Shown in pieces: positions 43,912 to 56,709 of a stretch of 64,000 bases of DNA; the stretch's first letter is position 1, and each line of letters begins with the position of its first letter. Under the pieces are notes generated by a model that did no database searches, was not told the DNA's origin, and saw only the letters and a program-made list of their open reading frames with translations. Position numbers and translations under genes: made by a program. The stretch is from Ulva prolifera (lineage: Eukaryota; Chlorophyta; Ulvophyceae; Ulvales; Ulvaceae): contig JALAAN010000012.1 in NCBI GenBank assembly GCA_023078555.1, forward strand, positions 1-64,000. Direction: 5' to 3'.

Positions 43912-46900
43912 ATGCATGAGCTGCGACTGGCTGCAGATAGCCAGCCCGATGACAATAGCGTCATCGATGACGATGCTAGCGGAGGCAGCGCTAGCCCCCG
44001 GCTCCCCAGCATGCCGCCGCCGCCGCTGGCACATATATGTGTACACAAGCGCATGCATGACACCCATGTCGTGGCGATTCAATTGCAAGGACCCGATGCA
44101 GATGCATGCGACTCCCCTCCCTCCGATCCTATCGTCGGTGCATTAGCCGCAGAGACAGGGAGCGCCAATTGCAAGGACGCTGAGGCATCCACTGCGTCGG
44201 AGGCATCGATGGTGTCATCGGCGCGTGCATGGCTACTTGAGCACGGCGTGGCAGGCCGGAAGGCTGAGCAGTTCCTGGCGACGTCCGGCTGCCGCAGCCC
44301 CTCCGACGTCGCCCTGTACCTCCACTTCCAGCTGCCTCCGCTGCGATACTCCAATGATGATTATATCAGCAGCGAAATGCGTTCTTTGCTGGGGTTGAAG
44401 CGTGGCGCGGCTCGGCGTGTGCTGGAAGATCTCGGCGTCCGGCATAGTGCGCACCTTAGCCCAGCGACACCAGGTGTACATGGTGCACACAGCCTGCTCT
44501 GATGCCAGTTGCCGTGCAGACTTCTCGAGTGTGATTATCCTAGGGTGTGGTGCAGTGATGCCGCTGCTCCATGTTTTCACACTGTGCAGGCACAAGTGCG
44601 CACGCATGCCACCATATGCATGCTAGCACTGCATGCATCTGCCGGCGGATCCAATGGAGCTCCAGCTCTGCACGTTTTGAAGCCCTCGAATCCACCAGGC
44701 TGTAGCTAGCACACAATGTGCATGTGGCCATAGGCAGCATATGCCATATGCAATATTGCGACGAGTCAGCGCACAAGTGGCCCGGGGTGCAGGGGGCCAC
44801 CGTTGTCAACAATGCACATGCAATATTGCAAGCGCGCGCACCAGTGCAGGGGGGTGGACCAACATGCATGCTACATGCAGGCACTACCATTCCAGAGGCC
44901 ACCATGAGCGGCAGCTTCCACTCGAGGCATGCGATTCCAGGCATCCACACCGGCACCCAAAATGCAAAGGCATGCTCCACGCACGAACCTGTATACATAT
45001 GTGAGCAACACAGCATGCCGTGACGGCATGTATGCAGCCTTCCTTGCATCCGCCATCCCCTCTACCCCGGCCGGTAATTATAATTGTAGATCTCCTGGAG
45101 TCCACTCAGATGCATGGGCCCCACATGCATGCAGCGACGCGGACGCGCCCTGCAATGCATCCTCACCTACCAGGTCCGTATCTCGAGATAGTGACCACAG
45201 ATGCTCCCCATCTGCAGGCCCTCGAATTCCCAGATCAAGACAAATTGAAGTGTGCGGCAGCTGGTGGAGGCGCATGCGTGGCGAGCCCGTACCGTGAGGC
45301 AGCGGAGCGGCTGCGGCGCCAGCTTCCGCACCGGCGGGCCACCGTCACCGTCCGGACGCAGTGGGACCGCATCCTGCTAGCGACAGCGGCCTACATCATA
45401 CTGGCCGTGTACACGTCTGTGCGACTGCTCTACCTGCTTACGGGCCGCGTGCGGGCAACTGCAGGCGTTAGTGAGGCGTACACCTGGCTCGTGCTGGCAG
45501 TGGAGGTGATTACTGCTCTGTCACTCTTCCATGACTGCAGTCTATTTTGGAAGCAGGAGGTCCTGTTCACCGAGATGGAGGAGTGGGCGATGGCCGCCCT
45601 CACCAAGGTGCTCCTCCTTTAGCTCTGACGATGCTACCGTAGTGACTCCAGCTTGCCAACTTACTCCAGCTGGACTAGTGGAATACCAATGCCAGCTGGA
45701 CTAGTGGAATACCAATGCCAGTGGCAGCCTCGCACGCACGAGCTCGGTACTGCGCAGATTGGCAATGCCGTTTGCGGCTGGCAGTCACTGCTAGGGCTGC
45801 TGATTACATATGTAATCAATATTATATAATATTAGGAATATTCTCCATGTCTCAGATAAACACTTAATTACAAAGTATAATTACACTGTCAATTATCTGT
45901 AAACAAAATTATCGGAATTAACATCGTTTACATTAAATCAATCAGCTTTTTCGGTGTCAAATTAACACTTAATTAAGCAGATAAAATTATTTCCTGTAAT
46001 TGCCTTGTAGGCCTGTCAGCTAGCTGTCTGACTAGCTAGTCAGCATTCGCGAGTTAATCGACAAAGACACAGGCCATTGCTACATACCGCACATATGGTA
46101 TAGTATACAATATGATAGTATACGTATACTGCCTATGGCAACGTGCCAGCGGCCCGGGCCCGGGGGGTGCTATGCAGCAAGCCGAGTGCTGCAGTTGTGC
46201 TCGCCAGGCGTGTACTAGTATAGTATTAGGCTGTGTGCCAATGGCCTATATAGATGCAACATTAATTTTGCTAGCAGTCTAGTGTAAGCTCTAGTGTAGA
46301 CTTAGTTTCTTAAGCTTCTTCGCTGCCGGGCAATGTTCTCGGCAATGACACAGATATCTCATATGCTGGGCTTCGCAGAACAGCATGATAGGCACAATGT
46401 TGCAGTCCAGTGGTATAACGTTAACGATCATATCACTGGGCTGCAACAAAAGCTGGGGCATCCCCACAAAGCAATCATGTGTCCTGCTTGGTGTAGAATT
46501 TGAATAGTCCAGGTGGAAGCTTGCATCCAGTGTCGTACATAGTATCCTCTCCTTGGGGATACTATCCCCAGAAATTACAAGATTTTTCAGGTCATAGTCC
46601 TTCGTATGCCTGTGGACCATTTACATTAACGCATTCATTGCTAAACTTAATTATGATGTACACTGTAATCACAAGACCAAATTAAGAATAACTGGTCTTC
46701 AGTTAATCACATATTTTCAAATTAACATGTAATTACAACAGCATAATTCTCTGTCCTTTGTGCTTTAATTAATCCGTGTTTAATTGTAATTCAGCAGCCC
46801 TAGTCACTGCATAGCTGTGTGGTAGTTTCCCGGCCGTCAGGCGGGGAGAATGATGGCCTTGTCCATATGATTCTGTACATTTCGCCACGATGGAGAGCCA

Positions 46901-49900
46901 CCGGCGGTGCAAGAGGATGGCGGCATCTCGTGTATGGTTCTAGATCTGCAGTGCAGCGCCCCGGTCCAGTGCTGCTAGCAGCCAGCGTGGGGTCTCCCTG
47001 ATGCCATACGGCCACCATACCAGCTGAGCGAATTTGATGTGGCCATGCTGTGGTTGTGAGCAGCAACGCCGTCAGCAATACGCCGGACACTGGGCACACA
47101 TGCCCGGCACCCGAGGCAGCCGATCCTGAGGCACCATGCTCCTATGATTGACTGACACGTATTACAGAAGAGTGAATGAGTCCAAACATACAAGCGCAAT
47201 GCCACTAGAAGACTGGCAGACACGCACACGTGGGGCGCATGCATAGAGCTGTGCAACGCTGGCTGTGGCTTCAAGTACTTGGGTCCATCCACATGCATCT
47301 GTTGCGCTTGGTTGGTGACCTATGCTTGAGCTGCTTGCGGTTTCCACAGTGCAAGTTCTACCCGCCTACACACCTCTGTCCTTGCAGCACGTGTCACAAA
47401 GCTGATGTGCATGCCGTGCATGCAGGAAGCCGCGGAGAGAGGCCCGCGGCAGACGATACACGTGCTGGTGACGGCGTACAGCGAGCCGGCGGACATGGTG
47501 CGAGAGGGGGTGCTGCGGCTGCTGGTGGCGCCCGCGCCGGTCTACACAAACAAGATCATCTACCTCTGCGACGATGGCTCATCCGGGCCGGAGGGGCCGC
47601 GCAAGCGCGCTGCGGTCGATGAGCTGCGAGAGCTTGGTGCGCAGCCTCCTGCACACATGCATGTGGATGGCCACCCATGCATGTGCATCGGCACTCATGC
47701 ATGTCAAGTGGCACACATGAAGGTCCCATGCCAGCGCATGCCATGTATGTGTTGCGCAGGGCACAGCAACGTGGTGTATATCGGCGACCGTGTCAAACGC
47801 CCGGAGCAGGTCAACGGCAAATCCTCCAACCTGAACCATGCCGTTCTGCGCAAGATCTTCCCGACTGCGCGCTCCGAGGCCGACGTGCCGGCGGGCCACA
47901 TCCTGCTCGTCATGGACTGTGACCACATGGCCAAGCCAGAGTTCTTCAACATGATGGCACCCGTGATGCTGGACGAGGCCGTCGCGGTCGCAGTCGTGCC
48001 GCAGCACTTCCACAATGCGATCGCACCCGACGCGTTTGACAGCGGAAACAAGGACATGATGTTTGTGAAGCAGCCGTACCGCTTCGGCGCCGGCATGTGC
48101 TTCATCACAGGTGTGGCCATCGGCGCATATGCGTCGCCATGGGATGCCCTCGTGGGCAGTACTGCATCATGATGCGGTCCCGCTTGGCCTCTGCTGAGTA
48201 TGTAATCGACATCGCATAACATCATGCCAGTGGTTGCTTCAGTATGCACCGTCAATGTGCACACTGTAGCCACCATGGTGTAGGATGCCAAAGACAGCAG
48301 TTTTGAGCTCCTTGCAATTGGCTGTGGGCTCCTGGTAGGCTTTCAAACAAACGCACCACATTTTCGGTGTTTCATGACATTGAGGCGTCCCTGACCATGG
48401 TAGGCTCTGCCAAGTGGAGCACTCACACGCCATCTCGTGTACTCAACTTGGAGTGCTCGATTGCGGTTGTTCTGAATCGGAGGCACGACGGCGCTGCCCT
48501 CCCCCCCCCCCCCCCCCCCCCCCCCCTCCCCCCCCCACTTGGAACCCGAACAGGCCGACTAACTAGTATCAGGTTGTATGTGTAGGTTCCAACTGCGCTG
48601 TGCGTGCCAAAGCAGCGTTTGTCGCGAGCAGGACGCTCAGCCGGCGTCACACAGTGAGCGAGGCGACGGCGGAGGAGGGCGTGGACGCACGGCAGCTGTT
48701 CTCGGAGTTCCAAGTGGGCGAAGACTTCGAGATGGGCTCCCGAATTCAGGCCGCAGGCTACGCGTCCGTCTTCATCGACCAGAAGCTCGCAACAGGGGAG
48801 GTACGACGGGCTAATCGTGTCAGTAGTGCTGGCAAGCATAATGCATGCTTTGTTTCTTTCAGGAAACACTCAACACGTGCACAGCGATCAAGCCGGCTTG
48901 GCGCCATCCAGACACTCAACATCCTGCCGCATTGAGTGCATGCACTCTTCCAACATCTTGCTGTGCACTTCTCTCGGACGACATGGCTCATGTGTGCCCT
49001 GTTGTGATTTCAAGCGCTGGATACAAGTACTTACTGCAGTGCGGTGCTGTCAGTGCCGCCGCGGCTGCCAGTGCGGTGCCAGTGCTTGCTGCCAGTGGTC
49101 TCAGATCTCAGGCTGGTCTCACACAGGTCTCAGGCTGTAGCTACCCAGGGTGCTTCATGAATTGAATAAAATGAGTTTAAACACCTAGCCCGCGAATAAC
49201 CGCTTACGCCTGTTCCTGTGCAGGTGCCCCTGCGGCCGCGTGACATCTGGCGTCAGCGCTTGCGCTGGATCAAGAGCGGCCACCTCTTCCTGTTGGATCG
49301 CGACTCCTTCTTCTGGCGCCGCCAGCGCCACATTTCCCCCTACCAGCGGTCCATCTGGGCGATCTTTGCGGTCACCAGCATCATGCAGCTGTTGTTTGCC
49401 CCGGTGATGCACACGCTGCCGTTCCTCTGCGTCGTGTCCGAGCTCTGCCCCTATGGCATGGACACCCTGCTCTTCTGGACCCACGTGCCGTTCATGGGCA
49501 TCACGTTCCTCGTCACGGTGTACCACGGAAGCCTGGAGCGCGTCTGGGCGTGCGTGTCCGTGCGGAGCACCAGCCGCATCCTCTGGTTCTCGCACGTCAA
49601 GGCGTGCATCAACACGGCGATGGTGTTCGCCGGCTGGAAGCCGCGGGGGCGCTTCATCGTGACTCCGAAGGCCGGGCGCAGCCTTGTGAAGGGCGCGGGC
49701 GCTGCGCCGAATGTGTCCGCCGATCATGGTGGCAGTGGCCCGGGCTCGTGCAGCGTCGGCAAGAGAAGTGCCAGCGGCAGCATGCATGCGGTCGACATCG
49801 CAGCTGGTCATGAAGGTGCGAAGAAGGCGGATGGGACGACAGACACCAGCACACCGGCGGCTCTGGATCCACGTGGCATGCACGAAGATCCAGTGCGGCC

Positions 49901-50826
49901 TAAATCTGAACACCATAAAGAAGCTGCGAGCGGCCACAGCCCGGCGTGGCTCTCGCACCGCACGCTATCGCGGGCGACGGAGGCGCGGCGGGCGGTGATG
50001 CCGCTGGACGGCACCCTTGACGTGTGGGTGCTTGCGGCGACCACGGCAATGAGCGTTGTGGCAATTGTGCTGGGAGTGAAGCAGCTCGTGGACGAGGACG
50101 CGGTGCTGCGCTGGGGGCCAGCCGCCGTGCCGAAGCGGTTTGCGCTGCAGTGGGTGACGGTCGTGTACGCACTCGTCGAGATGACCCCTGGCCTCCTGTT
50201 TTTTGGGTGCGTGCCGCCAGCGGTCCGGCATGCACATGCATGTTGACGTGTGTGGGTGGTGGACTGGTCCCCACCGCATGATCAGGCACTGTTGATGATC
50301 GACTGTCGTTCCGACTGATGAACTCAGGCGGTGGCCGTCGTGACTTCCGAATCGCTGATTTCAGATTCAGGCAAATGCTCCTTAAGACTGTATGAAGCGT
50401 GCGCTGTGCTGAGTACCGACTGTGGGACGCAGCTGATGCTGCTGCAGACCTGGCCATGGCTTGTCGCTCTGGCAGCTCCGAGTCGCAGACAGTGCCCCTC
50501 AGCAGATGTCCAGAGAACGTCGCTGCCTACGAACTGTCAACGGATCCAGCGGACGGCACAGCCATCTCGATATGCATGTACACACGCAGATGCTCACGGT
50601 CATGATTGACAGTATCAAGATCAGGCGTCTTCACGTTCGACCAAAGATGCCATGAAACATGGCAACCGTATCGGCGACAGGGCCGGCCGCGTGCAGGTAC
50701 ATGGCGACGTACTCCCGTGCCGCATGGCTGCTGAAGATCTGGGTGCCTCTGGTCGTCACACTGGTGGTGGCGGGGGTCCTGCTGGCAGAGTTCAGAGTTG
50801 CATACGGCTTTGCTACCGGGAAGTAG
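43912..50826 (+). CDS. Cellulose-synthase-like GT2 processive glycosyltransferase, eight exons
   Basis: Membrane enzyme expected to polymerise a beta-glucan, probably cellulose, from a UDP-sugar. Exon 1 (43912 to about 44450) has a SAM-like domain (AWLLEHGVAGRKAEQFLATS). A small conserved block lies near 44880-44960. Exon 3 (about 45218-45607) has two membrane helices. Exon 4 (47426-47636) carries CDDGSSGPEG, exon 5 (47760-48110) MDCDHMAKPEFF, exon 6 (48586-48800) VGEDFEMGSRIQ, and exon 7 (49224-50206) RQRLRW plus four helices. Exon 8 (50697-50826) adds the last helix, ending GFATGK-stop. Thus DDG, DxD, ED and QxxRW are all present. Junctions 3/4 and 6/7 are phase 0, 4/5 and 5/6 phase 1, and 7/8 phase 2, all in frame. 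There is no RING finger or plant-specific region, so it resembles bacterial-type rather than plant CesA. Exon 1 and 2 borders are unsure. Intron 3 holds a hAT-type element and intron 5 a C26 tract. Confidence 0.8.
45666..45717. repeat. Tandem duplication of a 26-bp unit
   Basis: Two copies of CCAGCTGGACTAGTGGAATA plus six more bases, just downstream of GT2 exon 3 and upstream of the hAT-type element. Confidence 0.85.
45792..46802. mobile_element. AT-rich hAT-type element (1,011 bp) in intron 3 of the GT2 gene
   Basis: Terminal inverted repeats TAGGGCTGCTGA (left) and TCAGCAGCCCTA (right), flanked by a perfect 8-bp target duplication GTCACTGC (45784-45791 and 46803-46810). It is strikingly AT-rich at both ends, unlike its surroundings. 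A 109-codon minus-strand frame (46291-46620) shows no transposase motif I can name, so it is probably non-autonomous. The truncated GT2 copy lacks it in the same intron. Confidence 0.9.
46399..46447. repeat. 49-bp imperfect palindrome inside the hAT-type element
   Basis: Arms GTTGCAGTCCAGTGGTAT and ATATCACTGGGCTGCAAC, with 16 of 18 positions complementary. The inner part resembles the palindrome at 61271-61309. Confidence 0.8.
48501..48536 (+). repeat. C26-T-C9 tract in intron 5 of the GT2 gene
   Basis: A pyrimidine run ending about 50 bases before the 3' splice site at 48585. Confidence 0.9.
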
Positions 50827-53800
50827 CCGCGGCCTCTGATTGGGACCCGATTGCGGCCTCCGTAATGCCCGACAGCAGCTCACCCTTCCCCCTTCCCCCG
50901 CCACCGAAACCTCACGATCACTCGCCCAGGCCTCGGCTGCGCCCTGCCCCCCTTACGGTCATGGCGTCCCGGCTCGTCCCCTCATGCGATGCATCAAACC
51001 TGAGCATGCGCGCCTCGGCGAGGACGGTGCCACAGCTTAAACGCACAATGCACAGGCTCTGTCAGCCTCCCTCCCGGCGCACAAGCACGCTGCCGCCATC
51101 ACATCCACCTGACGCGCCCAACGGGCATCCGCCGCCGCCCCTGACCACCGCCCCTGACCGCCTCGGCCTCGTGAGCACACACATCCATATGCCGGCTTTT
51201 GGGGGACACGCCCACGCCCGCAGACCCTTGACAGCTACATGAGGAGCAGCGGCAGCCGCAGCCGAGGGGACGGCCCATGAGCAGGGGGCCCCTCGGGTGG
51301 CCTTTATGCATGCCGCAGAGGCATGCCGCGCAGCGATGCGGTCGCGTCCACCCCTGGAGCGGTGGTGATCGGTGGTGTATGCGTCACCCACTGGCCGGCT
51401 TCGATGCCTGCAGCGCGTCCTGTAAGGGGCCCAGCTGTTGCTCTTCGTGTGTCGCGGGCTAAGGCCAGGTGCCTGTGTCCAGCATGGTGTGCATTGTGGC
51501 TTAGATCAGAGGGGGCGTGGCGCTGGAGTGAGTGTGCACTGGTGGTGTGTGCATGGGTGGTGTTCATACAGTGAACTTGACAGGCTGCTGTGTCTGGGTT
51601 CAGCGCCGGCTTGCGGTGGCATGGGTGGCCTGTCCTTGTTTCGCACGAAGTCCTGTACAGGACACTTCGTGGTGCTACCTGCCTACTGGGCGTTGTCCTT
51701 GCAGCGGAAAAGGTGGCGCGGCCAGATCTGGCAGAGTGCACGAGTGCTTTCTGGAGCGTTGATTTCATGTGGCCCCGTTCATTCGGAATTGTACAATGTC
51801 TTCTTGAGGGTATGCTTAGGTATACCCAGGTTTTCTATTTTACTCGACTCGACCTTTATGGACATCTTGGCCCGGGGCGACAGCGGTGTCATTCTCACAT
51901 GTAATGAACAAAGATTGTATAATAGTGCACGTGTGAGTATGCTGGCTTCTGGCCATCGTGTTTGCTTGTGACCCGGAAGCATAGACGCTATCGCTGCAAG
52001 GTGTCGATCGGCACATGATTCAGAGATCTGAGAGTTCTACCTGAATCCTTACATGCTCAGATGTCAGCATCAGAGCCAAGAATTCTTGGAGGGGGGGGGG
52101 GGGGGGGGGGGGGGGGGAGATCACAAGGGGCAGATGCAAATTGAGTTGTAGATGCAATGTTGTTGTCATGTATCCAGTCGCATTGAGGGTCCCGAAGGTG
52201 GCTTTTATGCACGACAGCGGGGTCCACCCACACATGCTGCCGTGCACAGAAGCAGGTGCACCGCGGCCGCATACACGCCACTCCACGCCTGAGACCCACA
52301 TTCAAGAAGAGCTTATCGAACGCACACAGCGGATGGGTAGCTCAAAAGAAAGTCACAAGTGCCACAAGCACATGCACCTCACGCTAGCCTGCGCTGCAAC
52401 GATAGCCAGCGCTGCAACGATAGCCTGGGGGACCGGCATACGCTGTGCCCATGAATCTCGCTGCACAATGCCGTGATTTGCATACATTCTTGACAATCCC
52501 CCTCGAATTTCAAATTCAAGTTGCGGTGTATCGGGTGCCGGACTGCCTTGCCGACTCAGTGAACGTTGACCGCCCGGTCGCGACCGTGGTTGGTACATAC
52601 ACAGGCGTGGGAGAGCAACATGGACACAGCAGGCGGGGCTGCATCTATCTGGGCGCATGTAATATCTCGTGCTTTCACAGCGATTTCGAGGGCGCAGGGC
52701 CTTGCACGATACGGCAGCATACCCGGTCGATCGAGTGCTGGACCTGGGCCCGAAGCTCAAGGCTCTCGGACTCCTCCGGGCCTGCTGCACGCAGCTATGC
52801 GCCCGTACCCTGAACAGTACTTACCTGCGATTGGAAATCTCATGTCATACATTGAATGTTATTCGCGGCATGCTGCGAGGACACCATGTGCTGCACTAAT
52901 CGGTCTGCTCCAGCCATCTGGAGATATGTCGCCGCACACATTGACGTCGGTACTTCCGCACCGCTTTAATCTACTGCTGTATCGGAAATGAGCCCTTTGT
53001 GGATGACCAGAGAACAGACTGAAGGGAACGGCAGGCAGGCTACAAACCAAGTAAGGAAAGTTATCGAGTGTTGTAACTGCAGCGTGCCCGGTATACAGAG
53101 CGTGACCAATTTGAAGGATATTCTCTGTCATGAAGTTCTCGAATACCCCTTTGTCGACTTCCACAGACAGCTTCGTCGCGTTTTGCGTTAGTGGCGACAG
53201 TGCGATGCTGCAGCTCGGCAGCCCAACAGCGGGGGGCACTCTCTTGACCATTCCAACACGATCGAAACTTACCGACAGACGTAGCATGTTGACGTCGTCT
53301 TTGCCATGCGCATGGTCAGATCGCCCGTGATGACAGTGGACGTCCGCGTAGACGAGGCAGAGGCGCAACATGTACATCTGCCGCATCCGCGACAGCTGCA
53401 GGGCAGTAATCTTGTGCTGAGATGTATGTACACAGCTGTAGTCCGTGGCTGCTGGCGACGAAATATGCTCGCAGCGGATGTAATCGTTGGTTTGGTGCCA
53501 CGACGTCGACTGTTGTCTCCAAATGGCTTGGAGTCATTGACTACAACATGACTGTGGCATGCCTGGATTTGCAATCCCACACGTCCGACTTCAGTGAAAA
53601 GGCTGAGATGCCTGATGTGATGTGCGACAAGGACTGGCTGTAAAGCAGGTGTTACTGCAGGAAGGGAAGCAATAGTGCTGAAGCAGCCGAAGACGGAAGG
53701 GTTGCTGTTATGTTCTTCATACATGTTCTCTCTGCAGCAGGCATGAGCAGTGTCGGGTCTCATAATTTGCAGCTGACCCTGGTGGTGGAAGGCGACAGCA

Positions 53801-55564
53801 AAGCTGTGGGGAAACGGGGTACAGTAAGGAAGCATGTCTTGAAGTTCTACGGCTGCATGCCTGCTTGCAGCACAAGAATTATCACACACATTTCAATGTC
53901 GGAGCTTCGCAGGCCATGGTGCTTCATTGCACGTGGTGTTTGCAGCGTCTGTGCAGGTGTGTGCTTTAACGGCACAGCTGTGGGGCAGCGGGGGCCTTGC
54001 CCTTGTAGCAGTGCCAAGCCAGCGCCATGCCAACCACTCCTACAGCCTCTGCCGCTGCAGCCAGACCTGAGCTGTTGCTCAGGTCGGGACTGGAGACACT
54101 GCAGCCCTTCCAAGCATATGCCTCCAAGCTCGATGTGATCCTTGTACCCCCGTGCATGTGAAACATGCATCTGCTCTGAAGCCACAGCAATGCTTGCAGT
54201 CTGAGTTCAAATACAGAGCAGTGAGTAGGCCTGATTAGACACAGCATCTGGTGAATTTGGCAATTGGATTAATCCAAGGATATGGCCGCTATACCACTGG
54301 ATTGCCACCATGCACAACAATCTAGTGCAGCAGCTTCTGCCTGCGCTCACAGCCAGCACCTCCGGCCCGGAAACAACGCCTGCAGCCTCGTTATCACACG
54401 CAGAATGCAAGTGCAGATACGTCCCATAAGTAAGACAGCATAGAAATCCCTTTGCAACGGCGGGAGGGGGTTGTGCCGAGTCTGTGCGTCGGCGTGTGTA
54501 CACCCATCTCACCGTCCACACACATTGGGTCTCAGGGTCTCAGGGTACTACCGGGTAATAGTAGGGTAGGAATTGGTCGGGTGGCCCGGTCGGTTGGCCT
54601 CGGGCGGCGCCGTCCCAGGCGCGGCTTTGTCGTGTAAGAGACAGGTGTTGAGGTGTGGGTTGCGATATGGGTGTGTTACAACGACAAAGTTGGAGTGACC
54701 GGTAGCACCGCCTGGGTAATGGACATGCATGTAAACGCCCCAATGCATGCACGGCAGGCGATGCTCACCCACGTTGAACCTTGACACAGCGCCCAAGCAC
54801 AGCATGACAGACACCCACCAAACACGCACCCCCCGTACACAGACGCACACACGCTGCACCCGCGCGCCCGCGCGCTCACCAGCCCTTCACACCCGCAGCC
54901 CCGGGCCTGCACACAACTTGAAAACGTTTTGAAAACGTTTTGAAAACGACCCCGCCGCCTGCGGGGCCGCAGCGGCCCAACGCGCACATCGCCCAGCCTG
55001 AGACGGCTTGATGAGATGTACGGCCGTGTTGGCCCGGCCGCCTTTGCGTTCCTCAACAGGCTTGCTGATGTGGCTGCAGGGTCTGGCGCGGCCTCTCGGC
55101 GGCGTTTCCTGGAGAACGCAATGCGCGATCTCTCGACGACGCTCTGTCGTGCAGTGGCGCGCCAGGTGCGCGCCGCAGCTCCGCTGATGGCACGTCACGC
55201 GGGCAAGGCAGTTTTGGCGGGACTCACAGTTCCGTCTGATGACCTCTCGCTGCTTGCAGGCCATCCGGCCTGAGCGGTGGGGTGCCCCTTGGGCGCCCCG
55301 TCCGCTTGACGCCACCGACCTGTGGCCTCTGACTCCAGCTAGGCTGGGTCCAATGGGTGTGCGGGATGCCTTCGTTGGCATGTGCGGGGACTGCGGAGAC
55401 GGCTTGGGCGATGCATTGTCCTGGGTGCGGTGCGGCGTGGGCCAACGAGGCTGCGCGGCGGTGTGCCGGGCTGGCGTGGTATGCTGTGGCTTGGTGGGGT
55501 GGGGGTGGGTCTTGGGGCCAGGGCGGCCCCCGGCAATCGGGCGGCCGTGATGGGCGGCCTCAGG
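50346..55564 (+). repeat. Segmental duplication, source copy (5.2 kb)
   Basis: Near-identical to 16835-22037. It contains GT2 exon 8, about 4 kb without a recognised gene, and the first two-thirds of a LINE-A insertion. It is continuous with the intact GT2 gene on the left and with the LINE tail on the right, which marks it as the source. It has a 16-bp addition near 54547 (ACTACCGGGTAATAGT) and GTCGAC near 53504 relative to the other copy. Confidence 0.95.
52091..52117 (+). repeat. G27 homopolymer
   Basis: Counterpart of the G23 run at 18580-18602 in the other duplicate. Confidence 0.95.
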
Positions 55565-55847
55565 CAGCAGTGTGTTGGGTTTGGCCCTGTCGTACGGCGC
55601 GGGCGTTGTGGTGCTGGTGGTTGTGATGTTGTGTGTCGGCCGTGGGGTTTGTGCGTGCACGTGTGGGTTTGGGTTTGTGGGTGTGTGGGTGTGTGCTTGG
55701 CGGTCTGCGGATCTGTGTCTTTTGCTGCACCGGTGCTGGTTTTTTTTTTGGGCGTGGTGGGTGTCGCGTGCGTGGGTGTCTGTGTGTTTGCTTCGTTTGT
55801 TTGCTTCTTTCGCGGTGCTGCCCGCCTTGCTGCCTTTGTCCTTGTAA
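54999..55847 (+). mobile_element. LINE-A 5'-truncated insertion with 14-bp target duplication
   Basis: 849 bp flanked by CACATCGCCCAGCC at 54985-54998 and 55848-55861. It codes for the end of the pol protein (ETYGRVGPAAFAF-like start, then RRRFLENAMRDLSTTLCRAV, stop at 55271-55273). A 3' UTR of about 575 bp ends GCCTTGCTGCCTTTGTCCTT and GTAA. A poly-T run lies near 55740. The frame in this copy is open to its stop. Confidence 0.9.
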
Positions 55848-56199
55848 CACATCGCCCAGCCCCCCCTTCCGCAGCTGTCCCCACCTCCACACCTATGGCC
55901 GAACAGAGCAGCCCCGAGCGGTAGAGCAACGCAGCAGTGCCGTCACCCGCGCGCCGGCCCGCCCGGGCCACAGCACGGCCGAGCTGCGGCTCACATGGGC
56001 TGTGTCCGGGCGCCGGAGCACGCGCAGGAGACGGCCGCACGCGAGCTGTCGCACAGCGGTCGGCTGGGATTTTGTGTCGTTTGTTGGGGGCGTTGTGGGT
56101 TTGGTGTGCGTTGTGCGTCATTGCTGCCCACGCAGTTGTGACGGCAGCGATGTCGCGGGTGCGTTAGACCGGGTACTAGTAGCCGGCTGTGACCTTGAT

Positions 56200-56252
56200 C
56201 TGCTTGCTACTTTTGCGGTGCTGCCCGCCTCGCCACTTTCATCCTTGTAACA
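56200..56252 (+). mobile_element. LINE-A tail fragment
   Basis: CTGCTTGCTACTTTTGCGGT, then GCTGCCCGCC and CTTGTAACACA, match the last 60 bases of LINE-A with a few changes. No target duplication was found. Confidence 0.6.
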
Positions 56253-56636
56253 CACATCAGGCCCGATCACGAGATGCTGGGCTTGGTTGATGTGCAGGCC
56301 CAGCCGCAAGGCGGGTTCAAGTTGGCGTATGCATATGCATGTGTTCTACTGGTCGATCCTCGCTTCATCAGCCTATCTCTGGCGCGGCAGCTTGCAACTA
56401 TTATTTTGTTGTGCATAAGTTTAAATCGAGCCTGCGTGGGTGCATGCTGGCGCTGGCCTGAAACCCATTTCAGGCCTGAAACCCATTTCATGAAGTATAC
56501 TAGTATCCTAGTAGTTGTGCCAGGCTTGCATGTATGTGCTTCTTCTGAGTCTTCTTTCTGCGCAAGTTAATGCACGCTAGCCAGAATTCTTCAAGATACA
56601 TCTCGATGGTGTGTTAGAGAACAACAGTAAAGTAAA

Positions 56637-56709
56637 GTAAATCTAAATTTACTGAGCCGTATCCTATTGGACATTGACAACTCCGAGTTAACGGGACCAC
56701 ATATGCCGA
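56637..56709 (-). mobile_element. SINE-like repeat, copy C (3' part)
   Basis: The 3' 70 bases of the SINE-like repeat, from the ATATGTGG region through GGATACGGCTCAG to the TTTACTTTAC tail on the minus strand. Confidence 0.65.
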
